In this document: piece by piece, positions 43,867 through 53,309 of the stretch
Layout: each line of letters begins with the position of its first letter
Position numbering within the stretch: the first letter of the stretch is position 1
Assembly (NCBI GenBank): GCA_964390335.1
Contig: CAYMHU010000016.1
Coordinates: 1-64,000, forward strand
DNA from: Granulosicoccus sp964390335
GTDB taxonomy: Bacteria > Pseudomonadota > Gammaproteobacteria > Granulosicoccales > Granulosicoccaceae
Direction: 5' to 3'
Length of the DNA stretch: 64,000 nucleotides
The notes under the pieces: generated by a model
Told to the model about the DNA's origin: nothing
Databases searched by the model: none
Seen by the model: the letters and a program-made list of their open reading frames with translations, nothing else
Translations under genes and position numbers: made by a program

Positions 43867-44190
43867 TTATATGGACATCATCATAGCGAAAGCGGTTCTA
43901 AGACAATAAAACCCAAGTAGTCCAAGCAACAAAGCTGAAAAGACACCGATATAAGGCGATACCTTTTTCATGATCGCCGAGACAAGTAGTGCAATTGCCA
44001 CCACTATCGCAAATAGATTCCCGACAATTTGAAAAACTGCATTTAGCCCTCGTAATACCCCACCGCCGCCATGCAAACTGGCAAAGAAGTACCAATGCGC
44101 CAGCAACAGAATCGCCGAATAAAATACCACAAACAAAACGATCTTCTTTTCGACCACTGATAACGGTTTTTGTTGGTCTGTTGAAGTCAT
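43867..44190 (-). CDS. Small predicted membrane protein
   Basis: A 107-residue protein with three hydrophobic segments (about residues 17-37, 52-75 and 80-102). I do not recognise a family. It lies 17 bases downstream of the DUF418-type membrane protein, in the same direction, so it may be co-transcribed. Confidence 0.6.
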   Translation of the reverse strand: MTSTDQQKPLSVVEKKIVLFVVFYSAILLLAHWYFFASLHGGGGVLRGLNAVFQIVGNLFAIVVAIALLVSAIMKKVSPYIGVFSALLLGLLGFYCLRTAFAMMMSI

Positions 44191-44207
44191 TCAGGTACAA
44201 CTCCTAG

Positions 44208-45287
44208 TTAGCTTGCTAGCTTTCGAAAAATCCATTCCAGTGGTCCAACTTTGAAACGGCTAAGCCATACAACACTAAACACTAAGCCAAAAATACAGAA
44301 CACCAACGCGCTAAGAAATGAAAAGGCAGCAGTTTGATTTTCTAAACGACCAAGATACTCAAGCATACCCATGCCCAGTATAACGTGAGCCACATACAAC
44401 GTTAAAGACAACTGCCCTGTCTTGTATAACACCTTGTTAACTGCACTAGTACTGAATTGCTCTGAAAAATATAGGCAAACAATCAATACCATAACCGATG
44501 TGCAGCTTGCAGAAATGATGTATTGAGGTAAAGGAGGAATAACGGAAATCGACAATAAGAACCCAGCCTCTTCAGCCGTCATCCCGACCGAACTATTGTC
44601 ACCCACAGCGATGCTCATCCAATAAAAAGCTGCTTCGATAACAACAAACGTTATAAACGCACTTAAAACCAGTTTTATTCTGAAGGCCTTTTGAGATAAG
44701 TCTTGTCTGCCCAACCACATTCCAAAAACCAAGAATGCCGTCCACGGAAAAACCGGATGAAAACCGTTAAAGGCAATGTGGCGAACCATACCATCTACGG
44801 ACCAGAAGTTCATATAGCTTAGCGTGTCCCAATCCCAGTTTTTTTCATAGTCAAATAAGAGCATTAACAGCGGAAATGCGAGGGTAAAACCTACGGCAAT
44901 GAGAAATAGTGCTCTATTGCTCACTGTAAAAAACGTAGCCGCGAACAAGAAGTAGAATCCGTAAAAATGAAGAATGTCCGCTTCCCAAATGGGTGTGTAC
45001 ATCAATCCAATGATAATCAGCAATATCCCACGCTTTACTACCATCATTCTGGATTTAGAAACAATTGAAGCGTCTGTTGAAGCTCCGGCTTTGTTGGTTA
45101 GAAACGTAATCCCGACGCCTGCGAGGATGACAAACAATGCAGACGCACGCCCTTCGAATAGACCGGTAAGAGTTGACCATGATGTGTAGTCGTCATCGGC
45201 TTGCATCACGATATTAAAATTCACAATGACCATACCGAAGACGGCCAAAGCTCTCGCAACATCGAACCCTGTGTTTCTTTGATTCAT
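44208..45287 (-). CDS. DUF418-like multi-spanning membrane protein
   Basis: A 359-residue protein with about ten hydrophobic segments. The N-terminus FDVARALAVFGMVIVNF with the charged pair Asp/Arg, the EGRASALFVILAGVGITFL segment, and the C-terminal FKVGPLEWIFRKL are typical of DUF418 proteins, which are related to membrane acyltransferases. No substrate is known. This and its small partner look AT-richer than neighbours by eye; this could indicate recent acquisition, but no measurement was made. Confidence 0.8.
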   Translation of the reverse strand: MNQRNTGFDVARALAVFGMVIVNFNIVMQADDDYTSWSTLTGLFEGRASALFVILAGVGITFLTNKAGASTDASIVSKSRMMVVKRGILLIIIGLMYTPIWEADILHFYGFYFLFAATFFTVSNRALFLIAVGFTLAFPLLMLLFDYEKNWDWDTLSYMNFWSVDGMVRHIAFNGFHPVFPWTAFLVFGMWLGRQDLSQKAFRIKLVLSAFITFVVIEAAFYWMSIAVGDNSSVGMTAEEAGFLLSISVIPPLPQYIISASCTSVMVLIVCLYFSEQFSTSAVNKVLYKTGQLSLTLYVAHVILGMGMLEYLGRLENQTAAFSFLSALVFCIFGLVFSVVWLSRFKVGPLEWIFRKLAS

Positions 45288-45331
45288 TGGAAGAGTTCTC
45301 TGATTAGGCCGAACATCGGCTTCGTTAAACC

Positions 45332-45976
45332 CTATTTCGTATCAACCAATTCTTCATATGATATTGCAACGTGTTCTACATATGCGTGCCGCTGCAAAAT
45401 CCTTTGATAGTAGTCCGCTACGGCATTCATGCTTGCACGTTTGATAGGTATATCGAAATACCTAAAAAGCACATGTGCAAATTGGATATCAGCTAATGTA
45501 AAACTACTACCCGCTATATAGCGGTTATTTTGTAGTTGATGATCTGCTATTACCAAGGCAGATTCAAATTCGGCTACGGCTGTTTTTATAAGTTCGGGAT
45601 CTTGTCGCTCTACCGGGGTTCGGACCACCCTCCAGAATATTGGTGCTGTGAACATCAGTGCTATATTCAATTTTGACCATTCAGCCCACTTGTCCACTGA
45701 AGCACGCTTGACGGGATCCTGAGGCCAAAACTCTTCATCTCCGTAGCGGCTAGCCAAGTAACGCAGAATGGCACCCGATTCCCACAGAGGTTCGTTGTTC
45801 CCATCTTGCAGTGTTGGCACCGTGCCATTAGGATTCATGGCAAGGTAGTCCTTAGTTTTTGTTACGCCATAAGTGAACCCCGCATCAATGCGTTTATAAG
45901 GAATTCTTAACTCTTCGATACACCACATTACGGCTTGAAGGTTTGAAGAGGAACGACGTCCCCATACGGTTAGCAT
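45332..45976 (-). CDS. Glutathione S-transferase family protein
   Basis: A cytosolic GST of 214 residues. The thioredoxin-like half (residues 1-80) contains the start MLTVWGRRSSSNLQAVMWCI with a probable catalytic Ser, the NGTVPTLQDGNN turn with the cis-Pro, and the ESGAILRYLASRYG motif near residue 66. The helical C-terminal half includes GSSFTLADIQFAHVLFRYF. Conjugation or reduction of an electrophile is the likely role; no pathway link is evident. Confidence 0.88.
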   Translation of the reverse strand: MLTVWGRRSSSNLQAVMWCIEELRIPYKRIDAGFTYGVTKTKDYLAMNPNGTVPTLQDGNNEPLWESGAILRYLASRYGDEEFWPQDPVKRASVDKWAEWSKLNIALMFTAPIFWRVVRTPVERQDPELIKTAVAEFESALVIADHQLQNNRYIAGSSFTLADIQFAHVLFRYFDIPIKRASMNAVADYYQRILQRHAYVEHVAISYEELVDTK

Positions 45977-46080
45977 CTATCTTTCTCCTTACAAACATTA
46001 ATATCGGACGCAAGCGCAGGTAAGACGACTCATCTCCTTTACCCTGTCTGTTTCTACCGAACGCTTTGATAATAGTCCGC

Positions 46081-47226
46081 CTAAGCAGCGACAATGCAAT
46101 TTGCCGACGTTAATGAAGCATCAATACTAATCATGTCTTCAATGCTGACACCCAAAAGCGACGCGGGGTTTGCATCCATCCCCAGAACCGTTCTTGGCAC
46201 AGTCACAGCCGACCCTAATGCGTCGGCCAAATCAACACCTGCCTCTTCCACTAGATGCCGAACAGCTGTAGTTAAATCCAAATCTGCACCCGCCAGTGTG
46301 CCATCGTCGAGCGTTAAACGACCCTTACGCCGACGAATGCGTCGGCCATCCAATTCAAATGATGTTTCCGATGTTCCCGCAACCGCCATCGCATCAGATA
46401 CAAGGTACACCCGGTGCATGCCGCCCATGCTGTTCAAGGCTATGCGGATAGACGCTGAGTTGACATGAATACCATCCGCAATCAGTCCCATTGAAAGACC
46501 CTGTGTATCCAGAGCTGCACCTACAAGTCCGGGCTCCCGACTTCCCAACGAGCTCATCGCATTAAACAAGTGCGTAACGCAAGAGACACCGGCTGCGTGA
46601 TATTGCAAACATTCGTCATAGCCAGCATTCGTGTGTCCCAAAGCCAAGCGCACACCGGCTTGATGCAACGTTTTAACTTGTTCAAGTGAAACATTTTCGG
46701 GGGCAAGCGTGACTTTCAACACCGGTAGATGTGCTGCTGCATGCAACAAGGTATCTACATCGCTTTGCTTCATTGGACGAATTAGTGATGCGTTATGCGC
46801 CCCTTTCTTTTTCAAGGACAAGTGCGGACCTTCCAGATGCAATCCGGCAATGGTAGACATGCCCGATTTAATCGCGTTGATAGTTGCATCGATGGCAGAC
46901 TCAGTTATCTCGGGTGTCGCGGTGATCAACGTTGGTAACAGGCGTGTCACACCTAAACCTCTGTGCGCCACTTGCATCGTATTCAATGCGTTGATGGATG
47001 GATCGTTATTCAGCAAGATGCCACCACCACCGTTCACCTGAATGTCCGCATAGCCTTGAGACAGAATTTTTGTTTTAAGATCCAGCGTGCGAGTGGTTAT
47101 TGGCGCGTTGGATTCAGACACTACTGCGGTACAAACACCCTCAGTAAATATCGCGCAATGCTCATGCAGCAGCTGGTGTTCGTGAAAGATCGGTCCGCCG
47201 ACGATGCCCAGCGTGTCACGACTCAT
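46081..47226 (-). CDS. nagA: N-acetylglucosamine-6-phosphate deacetylase
   Basis: An amidohydrolase-fold enzyme of 381 residues that removes acetate from GlcNAc-6-phosphate. Motifs are GLHLEGPHLS (metal Glu), LALGHTNA, VTHLFNAMSSLG (metal His) and LVSDAMAVAG (catalytic Asp). It overlaps the kinase gene upstream by 4 bases, and the ABC operon is divergent from that pair. The usual next enzyme, glucosamine-6-phosphate deaminase (NagB), is not in the window. Confidence 0.95.
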   Translation of the reverse strand: MSRDTLGIVGGPIFHEHQLLHEHCAIFTEGVCTAVVSESNAPITTRTLDLKTKILSQGYADIQVNGGGGILLNNDPSINALNTMQVAHRGLGVTRLLPTLITATPEITESAIDATINAIKSGMSTIAGLHLEGPHLSLKKKGAHNASLIRPMKQSDVDTLLHAAAHLPVLKVTLAPENVSLEQVKTLHQAGVRLALGHTNAGYDECLQYHAAGVSCVTHLFNAMSSLGSREPGLVGAALDTQGLSMGLIADGIHVNSASIRIALNSMGGMHRVYLVSDAMAVAGTSETSFELDGRRIRRRKGRLTLDDGTLAGADLDLTTAVRHLVEEAGVDLADALGSAVTVPRTVLGMDANPASLLGVSIEDMISIDASLTSANCIVAA

Positions 47227-48098
47227 GAACGTTGTTCTTCACAAAAAGTTTTGGCCAATGCTATGGCACCTTCCAATGGCGTACCTTTCGCAGGCCGAAT
47301 AGAAGACCGAACGGGATGCGGAAAATAGGTTTCGTAATAACGCGCAACGCCGCCGGTCAGACATATGATGTCGTCCGGCGTCCAGCCAAACTGGTCTAGC
47401 TTACGGCTAATGATGTCAGCACCTCGTTGCAACACACCGATGGCGGTTGCGTCTTTATCATCTGCACACTGTGTCACGGTTGTCGCAAGCTCTGCAATAA
47501 CTGATGGTTGTGACTTCCGGGCAAAGTCTACAATGGCCGCACTGTTGCCCACTGTTGAAACCAGTGATTTCGTCATGGCACTGTGTGGTTCTAGTCCGTC
47601 TTCAGCGCATAAGGTATGCCGCAACGCTTCAATACCTAGCCAGTGTGCAGATGCGACATCATCAAGTTGCGCACCCCATCCTCCAACCGTGGACATTGTC
47701 TGCTTACGTTGTCGCGCAAAGAACGATCCCGTACCACAGTGCACGAGATAACCATCGTCATTTCCAAGAGCGCCACGCAATGCGCTCATGCGATCCTCAT
47801 CAACTTGAGCACAAGCAAACGGCAGAAGCGCTTTCAAGCGCTCACCGATACTGGGCTCTACAACACCTGCAACCCCAAGATACGCAGGATAACTTTCCAG
47901 CTGCTCAGGGGAATGGCCGGTTTTGCGTGAGAGGGTCTCCAATCCGGCAATAATCGCTGCTGCAGCTGCCTGAAGGTCTGTTGACGCATTGGCACTTCGT
48001 GCTTCAACCGATTGCACGTGATCACCGGTTATCAATGCCAGCCTGCAACGGGTTCCACCCGCATCAACAGCGATTACATTCATGCCCGAGTGGTCCAC
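47223..48098 (-). CDS. BadF/BadG-type N-acetylglucosamine kinase
   Basis: An ASKHA-fold sugar kinase, 291 residues. The phosphate motif AVDAGGTRCRLALI near residues 9-22, the DDGYLVHCGTGSFFA segment near 113-126 and GGVARYYETYF near the end support a BadF/BadG/BcrA family kinase, similar to the GlcNAc kinases found with nagA in many proteobacteria. It should make GlcNAc-6-phosphate for NagA. The start is 76 bases from the divergent ABC operon. Confidence 0.85.
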   Translation of the reverse strand: MDHSGMNVIAVDAGGTRCRLALITGDHVQSVEARSANASTDLQAAAAAIIAGLETLSRKTGHSPEQLESYPAYLGVAGVVEPSIGERLKALLPFACAQVDEDRMSALRGALGNDDGYLVHCGTGSFFARQRKQTMSTVGGWGAQLDDVASAHWLGIEALRHTLCAEDGLEPHSAMTKSLVSTVGNSAAIVDFARKSQPSVIAELATTVTQCADDKDATAIGVLQRGADIISRKLDQFGWTPDDIICLTGGVARYYETYFPHPVRSSIRPAKGTPLEGAIALAKTFCEEQRS

Positions 48099-48174
48099 TT
48101 TGTAAATTTATCTAGACAAAACACGTCACAATGGTATTGTATTCTAACGTTAAAGTGAAGGAAGAGAGGACATT
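48099..48174. promoter_or_regulatory. Divergent region between the kinase gene and the ABC operon
   Basis: Only 76 bases separate the two divergent units, so regulatory sites overlap. TGGTATTGTATTCT at 48130-48143 provides a possible -10 element for the ABC operon. GGAAGAGAGGA at 48159-48169 is a strong ribosome-binding site for the first ABC gene. A shared repressor site is likely but no clear palindrome stands out. Confidence 0.5.
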
Positions 48175-49422
48175 ATGAGAGGAACGTTTATATCGATAAC
48201 ACTTGCTGGTGCTGTTCTGTTTACTGGTACGGCGCTGGCGCAAGACACAACCATTACGATTGAGAGCTGGCGTAACGACGATCTTACGTTGTGGCAGGAA
48301 AAAATAATCCCCGCGTTTGAAAAAGATCACCCTGGTATTAAAGTTAAATTCACACCGTCAGCGCCAACTGAATACAACGCAGCCCTAAATTCAAAACTTG
48401 AAGCTGGCAGCGCTGGAGACCTTATTACTTGTCGCCCTTTTGATGCTTCACTTGCTTTATACGATGCCGGACATCTTGCCGACTTAAGTGATATGGAAGC
48501 CATGTCAAATTTTTCCGATGTGGCGAAGTCTGCTTGGCAATCAGACGATGGTTCGGCAAGCTTTTGCGTCCCTATGGCTTCCGTTATCCACGGGTTCATT
48601 TATAACAAAGATGCGTTTACCGAACTGGGTATTGAGGTACCTAAAACCGAAGATGAATTTTTTGCAATTCTCGATACGATAAAAAAAGACGGTAACTACA
48701 TTCCCCTAGTGATGGGTACCAACGATCAATGGGAAGCAGCCACCATGGGTTACAACAATATTGGCCCGAACTACTGGAACGGTGAAGAAGGCCGACTCGC
48801 ACTGCTTAAAGGTGAACAGAAGCTTACCGATGAAGCATGGACTGCACCTTACGCCACACTCGCCCGCTGGGGTGAATACATGGGCGATGGTTACGAAGCT
48901 CAAACCTACCCTGACAGCCAGAACCTGTTCACGCTAGGCCGCGGTGCTATCTACCCCGCAGGAAGCTGGGAAATCACAGGCTTTAACGATCTGGCCGATT
49001 TTGAAATGGGTGTTTTCAAGCCGCCTGTAAAGTCGGCCGGCGATACGTGTTACATCTCGGACCACACCGACATTGGTTTGGGCATGAACGCAGCATCGGA
49101 AAATGCAGAAGCCGCTAAAACGTTTCTGGGTTGGGTTGCTAGCCCTGAGTTTGCAACCATCTTCGGAAACGCTCTGCCAGGTTTCTTCCCACTTTCAAGC
49201 ACACCGGTTGAACTAGAAGATCCGTTAGCGAAGGAATTTATCAGCTGGCGCGAAGAATGCGAGAGCACCATCCGCTCAACGTATCAGATACTGTCGCGTG
49301 GAACACCTAATCTTGAAAATGAAACCTGGGGTGCATCGGTAGCAGCCATCAAAGGAACCAGCACACCAGCAGAGCTCGGTGCAAAACTTCAGGAAGGTCT
49401 TGACAGCTGGTACAAACCGTAA
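48175..49422 (+). CDS. Sugar ABC transporter substrate-binding protein
   Basis: A periplasmic binding protein of 415 residues, with signal peptide ending in GTALA at residues 18-22. The family pattern (ITIESWRNDDLTLWQEKIIPAFEKDHPG, here split into shorter pieces) and the later GRGAIYPAGSW near residue 262 are those of the MalE/UgpB-type carbohydrate-binding cluster. Adjacent nagA and kinase genes suggest N-acetylglucosamine or chitobiose uptake. It is the first gene of an operon with two permeases, an oxidoreductase and an ATPase. Confidence 0.92.
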   Translation: MRGTFISITLAGAVLFTGTALAQDTTITIESWRNDDLTLWQEKIIPAFEKDHPGIKVKFTPSAPTEYNAALNSKLEAGSAGDLITCRPFDASLALYDAGHLADLSDMEAMSNFSDVAKSAWQSDDGSASFCVPMASVIHGFIYNKDAFTELGIEVPKTEDEFFAILDTIKKDGNYIPLVMGTNDQWEAATMGYNNIGPNYWNGEEGRLALLKGEQKLTDEAWTAPYATLARWGEYMGDGYEAQTYPDSQNLFTLGRGAIYPAGSWEITGFNDLADFEMGVFKPPVKSAGDTCYISDHTDIGLGMNAASENAEAAKTFLGWVASPEFATIFGNALPGFFPLSSTPVELEDPLAKEFISWREECESTIRSTYQILSRGTPNLENETWGASVAAIKGTSTPAELGAKLQEGLDSWYKP

Positions 49423-49439
49423 GGTGTAAAAGCGCTTAT

Positions 49440-49490
49440 TGAGTCACGTCAGCCTTTCGAATAAACACCATGTTCGAAAGGCTGCACTCA
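49440..49490 (+). terminator. Long hairpin between the ABC binding-protein and permease genes
   Basis: CAGCCTTTCGAA at 49450-49461 pairs perfectly with TTCGAAAGGCTG at 49473-49484, and an outer TGAGT/ACTCA stem (49440-49444 with 49486-49490) extends it. It sits between binding protein and permease genes, where many such operons have a hairpin that limits transcription or protects the upstream message. No T-run of length follows. Confidence 0.6.
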
Positions 49491-49505
49491 TTTGCTCCGT
49501 AAGTT

Positions 49506-50420
49506 ATGGAACGCACCCCACGACAATGGCACATCGCCGTGTTCCTAGCGCCAGCCGTGGTGGTATACACGGCTGTAATGATTTTCCCGTTGTTCAACAC
49601 CTTGCGCCTGGCGCTGTATTCCCGCATCGATCAGGAACGCATTTTTGTTGGTCTGGAGAATTTTCGTACGCTGTTCGGCGAAGCGGTGTGGTCTGAGCAG
49701 TTCTGGAATGCGCTGGCCAACAATACTTGGTTTTTCATCATTCATATGTTGGTGCAAAACCCAATCGGTATTGCGCTTGCCGCAATCCTGAGTCACCCGC
49801 GCCTTCGCTTTGCCGCACTCTATCGTTCCAGCATATTCATCCCAACCATTCTGTCTTTCGTGATTGTGGGCTTTGCATGGAAACTGATTTTATCGCCCAT
49901 CTGGGGCATTGCACCCAGCATGCTGGATGCAGTTGGTCTTAAATCGTTATTTGCCCCGTGGTTGGGTAAAGAAGAATATGCATTAACCACCTTGGCTCTG
50001 ATATCGGTCTGGCAATTTGTCGGTATACCCATGATGCTGATTTACGCGGCGCTTCTGTCCATTCCTGAGGAGGTGCTTGAAGCCGCAGAACTCGATGGTA
50101 TCACTGGCGTCTCGGCATTCTGGAAGATCAAGCTGCCTTTAATTCTTCCATCAATCGGTATCATCTCTATCCTGACATTTGTTGCGAACTTCAACGCGTT
50201 TGACTTGATTTACGCGGCACAAGGAGCGTTGGCAGGACCGAACTATTCAACGGATATTCTGGGCACATTTATGTACCGAACTTTCTTCGGTTTCCAGTTA
50301 CAACTGGGCGATCCACACATGGGGTCTGCCATTGCCAGTGCCATGTTTGTCGTCATCCTAATCGGCGTTTGTGTTTATCTGTTTGGTGTGCAAACGCGTT
50401 TACGTCGTTACCAGTTTTGA
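49506..50420 (+). CDS. Sugar ABC transporter permease 1
   Basis: A 304-residue inner-membrane permease with six hydrophobic segments. The EAA-loop motif EAAELDGITGVSAFWKIKLP, near residues 195-214, contacts the ATPase. It pairs with the downstream permease and the ATPase in the operon. The TGA overlaps the next ATG by 4 bases (ATGA). Confidence 0.92.
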   Translation: MERTPRQWHIAVFLAPAVVVYTAVMIFPLFNTLRLALYSRIDQERIFVGLENFRTLFGEAVWSEQFWNALANNTWFFIIHMLVQNPIGIALAAILSHPRLRFAALYRSSIFIPTILSFVIVGFAWKLILSPIWGIAPSMLDAVGLKSLFAPWLGKEEYALTTLALISVWQFVGIPMMLIYAALLSIPEEVLEAAELDGITGVSAFWKIKLPLILPSIGIISILTFVANFNAFDLIYAAQGALAGPNYSTDILGTFMYRTFFGFQLQLGDPHMGSAIASAMFVVILIGVCVYLFGVQTRLRRYQF

Positions 50421-51268
50421 TGAGTAGCTCGCAAACAGCCAGATACAATCCACTTAATGCATTGCTGATGCACGGTGCATTGATACTCTACACCTTGATC
50501 GCACTGTTTCCAGTGTTCGTGATTCTGATCAACAGCTTCAAAACCCGCAAAGCAATTTTCCGTGAACCTTTGAGCCTACCAAACGAAACAACCTTTTCGC
50601 TAATCGGTTATGAAACCGTGTTGCAGCAAGGTGAATTCTTTGTATATTTTCAGAACTCAATGATCGTCACCGTTGCATCACTCTTCTTTATTCTGTTGTT
50701 TGGTGCGATGGCGGCATTCGCCTTATCTGAATACCGCTTTCCAGGCAACAAGTGGATGGGGCTGTATTTGGCGCTGGGTATTATGATTCCGATTCGTATC
50801 GGCACGGTCGCCATTTTAGAAATGATGGTGGCAACTAATCTGGTAAATACACTCTGGGCATTAATCCTGGTGTACATCGCACAAGGACTACCTTTAGCGG
50901 TTTTCATACTCAGCGAATTCATGCATCAGGTATCGCAGGATTTAAAAAACGCAGCCCGGGTGGATGGTCTTTCTGAATACCGAATTTTCTTTCTGATTGT
51001 GCTGCCGTTGATGCGTCCGGCATTGGCAACAGTGGCTGTATTCAACATGATTCCGATCTGGAACGATCTATGGTTTCCACTGATACTGGCTCCCGCTGAA
51101 GCCACCAAAACCCTGACACTGGGTTCGCAAGTGTTCATCGGGCAATACGTCACTAACTGGAACGCGGTACTTTCAGCACTTTCCATGGCGATATTGCCAG
51201 TGTTGGTGTTGTATGTGATTTTTTCCAAACAACTCATCCGCGGTATTACTTCGGGAGCCATTAAATAA
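50420..51268 (+). CDS. Sugar ABC transporter permease 2
   Basis: A 282-residue inner-membrane permease of the MalG type, with the EAA motif NAARVDGLSEYRIFFLIVLP near residue 178. I chose the ATG at 50420, overlapping the preceding stop as ATGA; the longer frame from 50369 lies in the upstream gene and adds nothing family-like. The TAA overlaps the next ATG by one base. Confidence 0.92.
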   Translation: MSSSQTARYNPLNALLMHGALILYTLIALFPVFVILINSFKTRKAIFREPLSLPNETTFSLIGYETVLQQGEFFVYFQNSMIVTVASLFFILLFGAMAAFALSEYRFPGNKWMGLYLALGIMIPIRIGTVAILEMMVATNLVNTLWALILVYIAQGLPLAVFILSEFMHQVSQDLKNAARVDGLSEYRIFFLIVLPLMRPALATVAVFNMIPIWNDLWFPLILAPAEATKTLTLGSQVFIGQYVTNWNAVLSALSMAILPVLVLYVIFSKQLIRGITSGAIK

Positions 51269-52290
51269 TGCGTGTATTAATTGTGGGTATGGGAACGATG
51301 GGAATAGGCCACGCGCTTGCCCATCACAAGCTTGATGCAAGTAACATCGTCGGGTTGGTCAATCGATCGGAGGTTGAGCTGCCTGCGGAGTTGTCTGACT
51401 ATCCACGCTTCAATTCGTTTGAAAATGCGATGACAACCAATCCCGAGCTGGTCGTTATTGCCACCTACACCGAAACGCATGCCGATTACGCGTGCGCAGC
51501 AATGGATGCAGGTGCACATGTCTTCGTTGAAAAACCGCTGGCTATGACAGTTGCCGATGCACAACGTGTGGTGGACAAAGCCATTCAGACGCAACGACAA
51601 CTGGTGGTCGGTTACATTCTGAGACACCACCCTTCGTGGATACGCTTAATTGAAGAAGCCCGAACGTTAGGCGGACCTTTTGTATTCCGTCTGAACTTAA
51701 ACCAGCAATCCTCAGGCGCTGAATGGGAAACGCACAAAGCCTTAATGCAAACCTGCTCGCCCATTGTGGATTGCGGTGTTCACTATGTCGATGTGATGTG
51801 CCAGATCACCGATGCCAAACCGCTTCGAGTTCATGGCATGGGTGTTCGACTGTCCGACGAAATCGCGCCAGACATGTATAACTACGGACAATTCCAAGTG
51901 ATCTTTGATGACGGCAGCGTCGGCTGGTATGAAGCAGGTTGGGGTCCGATGATGTCTGAGACGGCGTTTTTCGTGAAAGACATAGTGTCACCGGCAGGAT
52001 CCGTTTCCATCACCGAAGGCAACAAAGGCGCCTCATCCGATGTGGATGGCCACACCAAAGTGGGCAGTATTCTAGTACACACCGAGCATGGCGATCACAC
52101 TATAGCGCTACCCGATGAACCTGGACATCAGGCTTTGTGCGATGCGGAACAGATTCATATGCTGCAGGTTATTGAAGATGGTAGCGACTTATCCAAGCAT
52201 ATGGCCGATGCCGTGAATTCTCTTGCCATCTGTCTTGCAGCTGATGAGAGTATCCGCACCTCATCCATTATTAACCTGCCGACAAGCTAA
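51268..52290 (+). CDS. Gfo/Idh/MocA family oxidoreductase in the ABC operon
   Basis: A 340-residue NAD(P)-dependent sugar oxidoreductase with GMGTMGIGHALAH near residues 7-19 and VEKPLAMTVADA near 88-99, the catalytic Lys lying in EKP. It is embedded between the second permease and the ATPase with translational coupling to both sides. Its role may be oxidation of the imported sugar, or of a derivative, before NagA. No sugar can be named. Confidence 0.87.
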   Translation: MRVLIVGMGTMGIGHALAHHKLDASNIVGLVNRSEVELPAELSDYPRFNSFENAMTTNPELVVIATYTETHADYACAAMDAGAHVFVEKPLAMTVADAQRVVDKAIQTQRQLVVGYILRHHPSWIRLIEEARTLGGPFVFRLNLNQQSSGAEWETHKALMQTCSPIVDCGVHYVDVMCQITDAKPLRVHGMGVRLSDEIAPDMYNYGQFQVIFDDGSVGWYEAGWGPMMSETAFFVKDIVSPAGSVSITEGNKGASSDVDGHTKVGSILVHTEHGDHTIALPDEPGHQALCDAEQIHMLQVIEDGSDLSKHMADAVNSLAICLAADESIRTSSIINLPTS

Positions 52291-52293
52291 GCC

Positions 52294-53289
52294 ATGAGTG
52301 CCTTATCCATTCGCGGTGTGAACAAGTACTTTGGCGAAGTTCATGTTCTTAAAGACATCGATATCGAAGTTGAAGCTGGCGAGTTTGTGGTGTTTGTTGG
52401 TCCGTCTGGCTGCGGAAAATCAACGTTGTTGCGGGTCATTGCCGGACTTGAAACAGCAAGCTCTGGCGATGTCTGGATTAACGGTCAATTAGTCAATCAA
52501 ACACCGCCATCGAAACGTGGCATTGCCATGGTGTTTCAAAGTTATGCGCTCTACCCGCATTTGAATGTTAAGGGCAATATGACGTTAGCGTTAAAGCAGG
52601 AAAAGCAAAGTAAGAGCACCATTGAAGAGCGAGTTCAAAAGGCCAGTCAAATGCTGAACTTGCAGGACTACCTACACCGCTATCCGTCAGAATTATCAGG
52701 CGGTCAGCGCCAGCGAGTGGCAATCGCTCGCGCGATAGTCAGGAAGCCTGAATTGTTTCTGTTCGATGAGCCGCTGTCCAACCTCGATGCGGCCCTTCGC
52801 ATGAACACACGACTCGAAATTGCAGACTTACATAAACAACTTAAAACGTCCATGGTGTACGTCACCCACGATCAAACCGAAGCGATGACCCTGGCCGATA
52901 AAATTGTAGTGTTGCGTGACGGTGTTGTTGAACAAGCCGGGACGCCCATGGATTTGTATAACAATCCGAAGAACCGGTTTGTAGCAGGTTTCCTCGGCGC
53001 ACCGTCAATGAATTTTCTGCCTGCTGGCTTTTTGAATGACAATGACACCCATACTGCCGGGATTCGACCTGAAGACTTGCTGATTGATCCCAACGGATCT
53101 TTGAATGCAACGGTTAAACACACTGAACACTTAGGTGGAGACACCAACCTAATCGTGTCAGTAGCAGAGCACAACCTGACCGTGCGTTTGTTCGGTCAAC
53201 ACACTATCACCGAAGAAACTTCGCTAAAGCTAGGATTCAATCCGAATAAGGTGTTCTACTTTGATGAAAACGGTAATCGCAGCCAATAA
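52294..53289 (+). CDS. Sugar ABC transporter ATP-binding protein
   Basis: A 331-residue ATPase of the UgpC/MsmK group. Walker A GPSGCGKST near residues 37-45, signature LSGGQRQR near 133, Walker B LFLFDEPLSNLD and the switch His in VTHDQTEAM are all intact. A TOBE-type C-terminal domain follows, e.g. AGIRPEDLLIDPNG. It closes the five-gene ABC operon. Multi-sugar ATPases of this group may also serve other transporters. Confidence 0.94.
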   Translation: MSALSIRGVNKYFGEVHVLKDIDIEVEAGEFVVFVGPSGCGKSTLLRVIAGLETASSGDVWINGQLVNQTPPSKRGIAMVFQSYALYPHLNVKGNMTLALKQEKQSKSTIEERVQKASQMLNLQDYLHRYPSELSGGQRQRVAIARAIVRKPELFLFDEPLSNLDAALRMNTRLEIADLHKQLKTSMVYVTHDQTEAMTLADKIVVLRDGVVEQAGTPMDLYNNPKNRFVAGFLGAPSMNFLPAGFLNDNDTHTAGIRPEDLLIDPNGSLNATVKHTEHLGGDTNLIVSVAEHNLTVRLFGQHTITEETSLKLGFNPNKVFYFDENGNRSQ

Positions 53290-53309
53290 GCTACAAACTA
53301 GCGGCTTGA

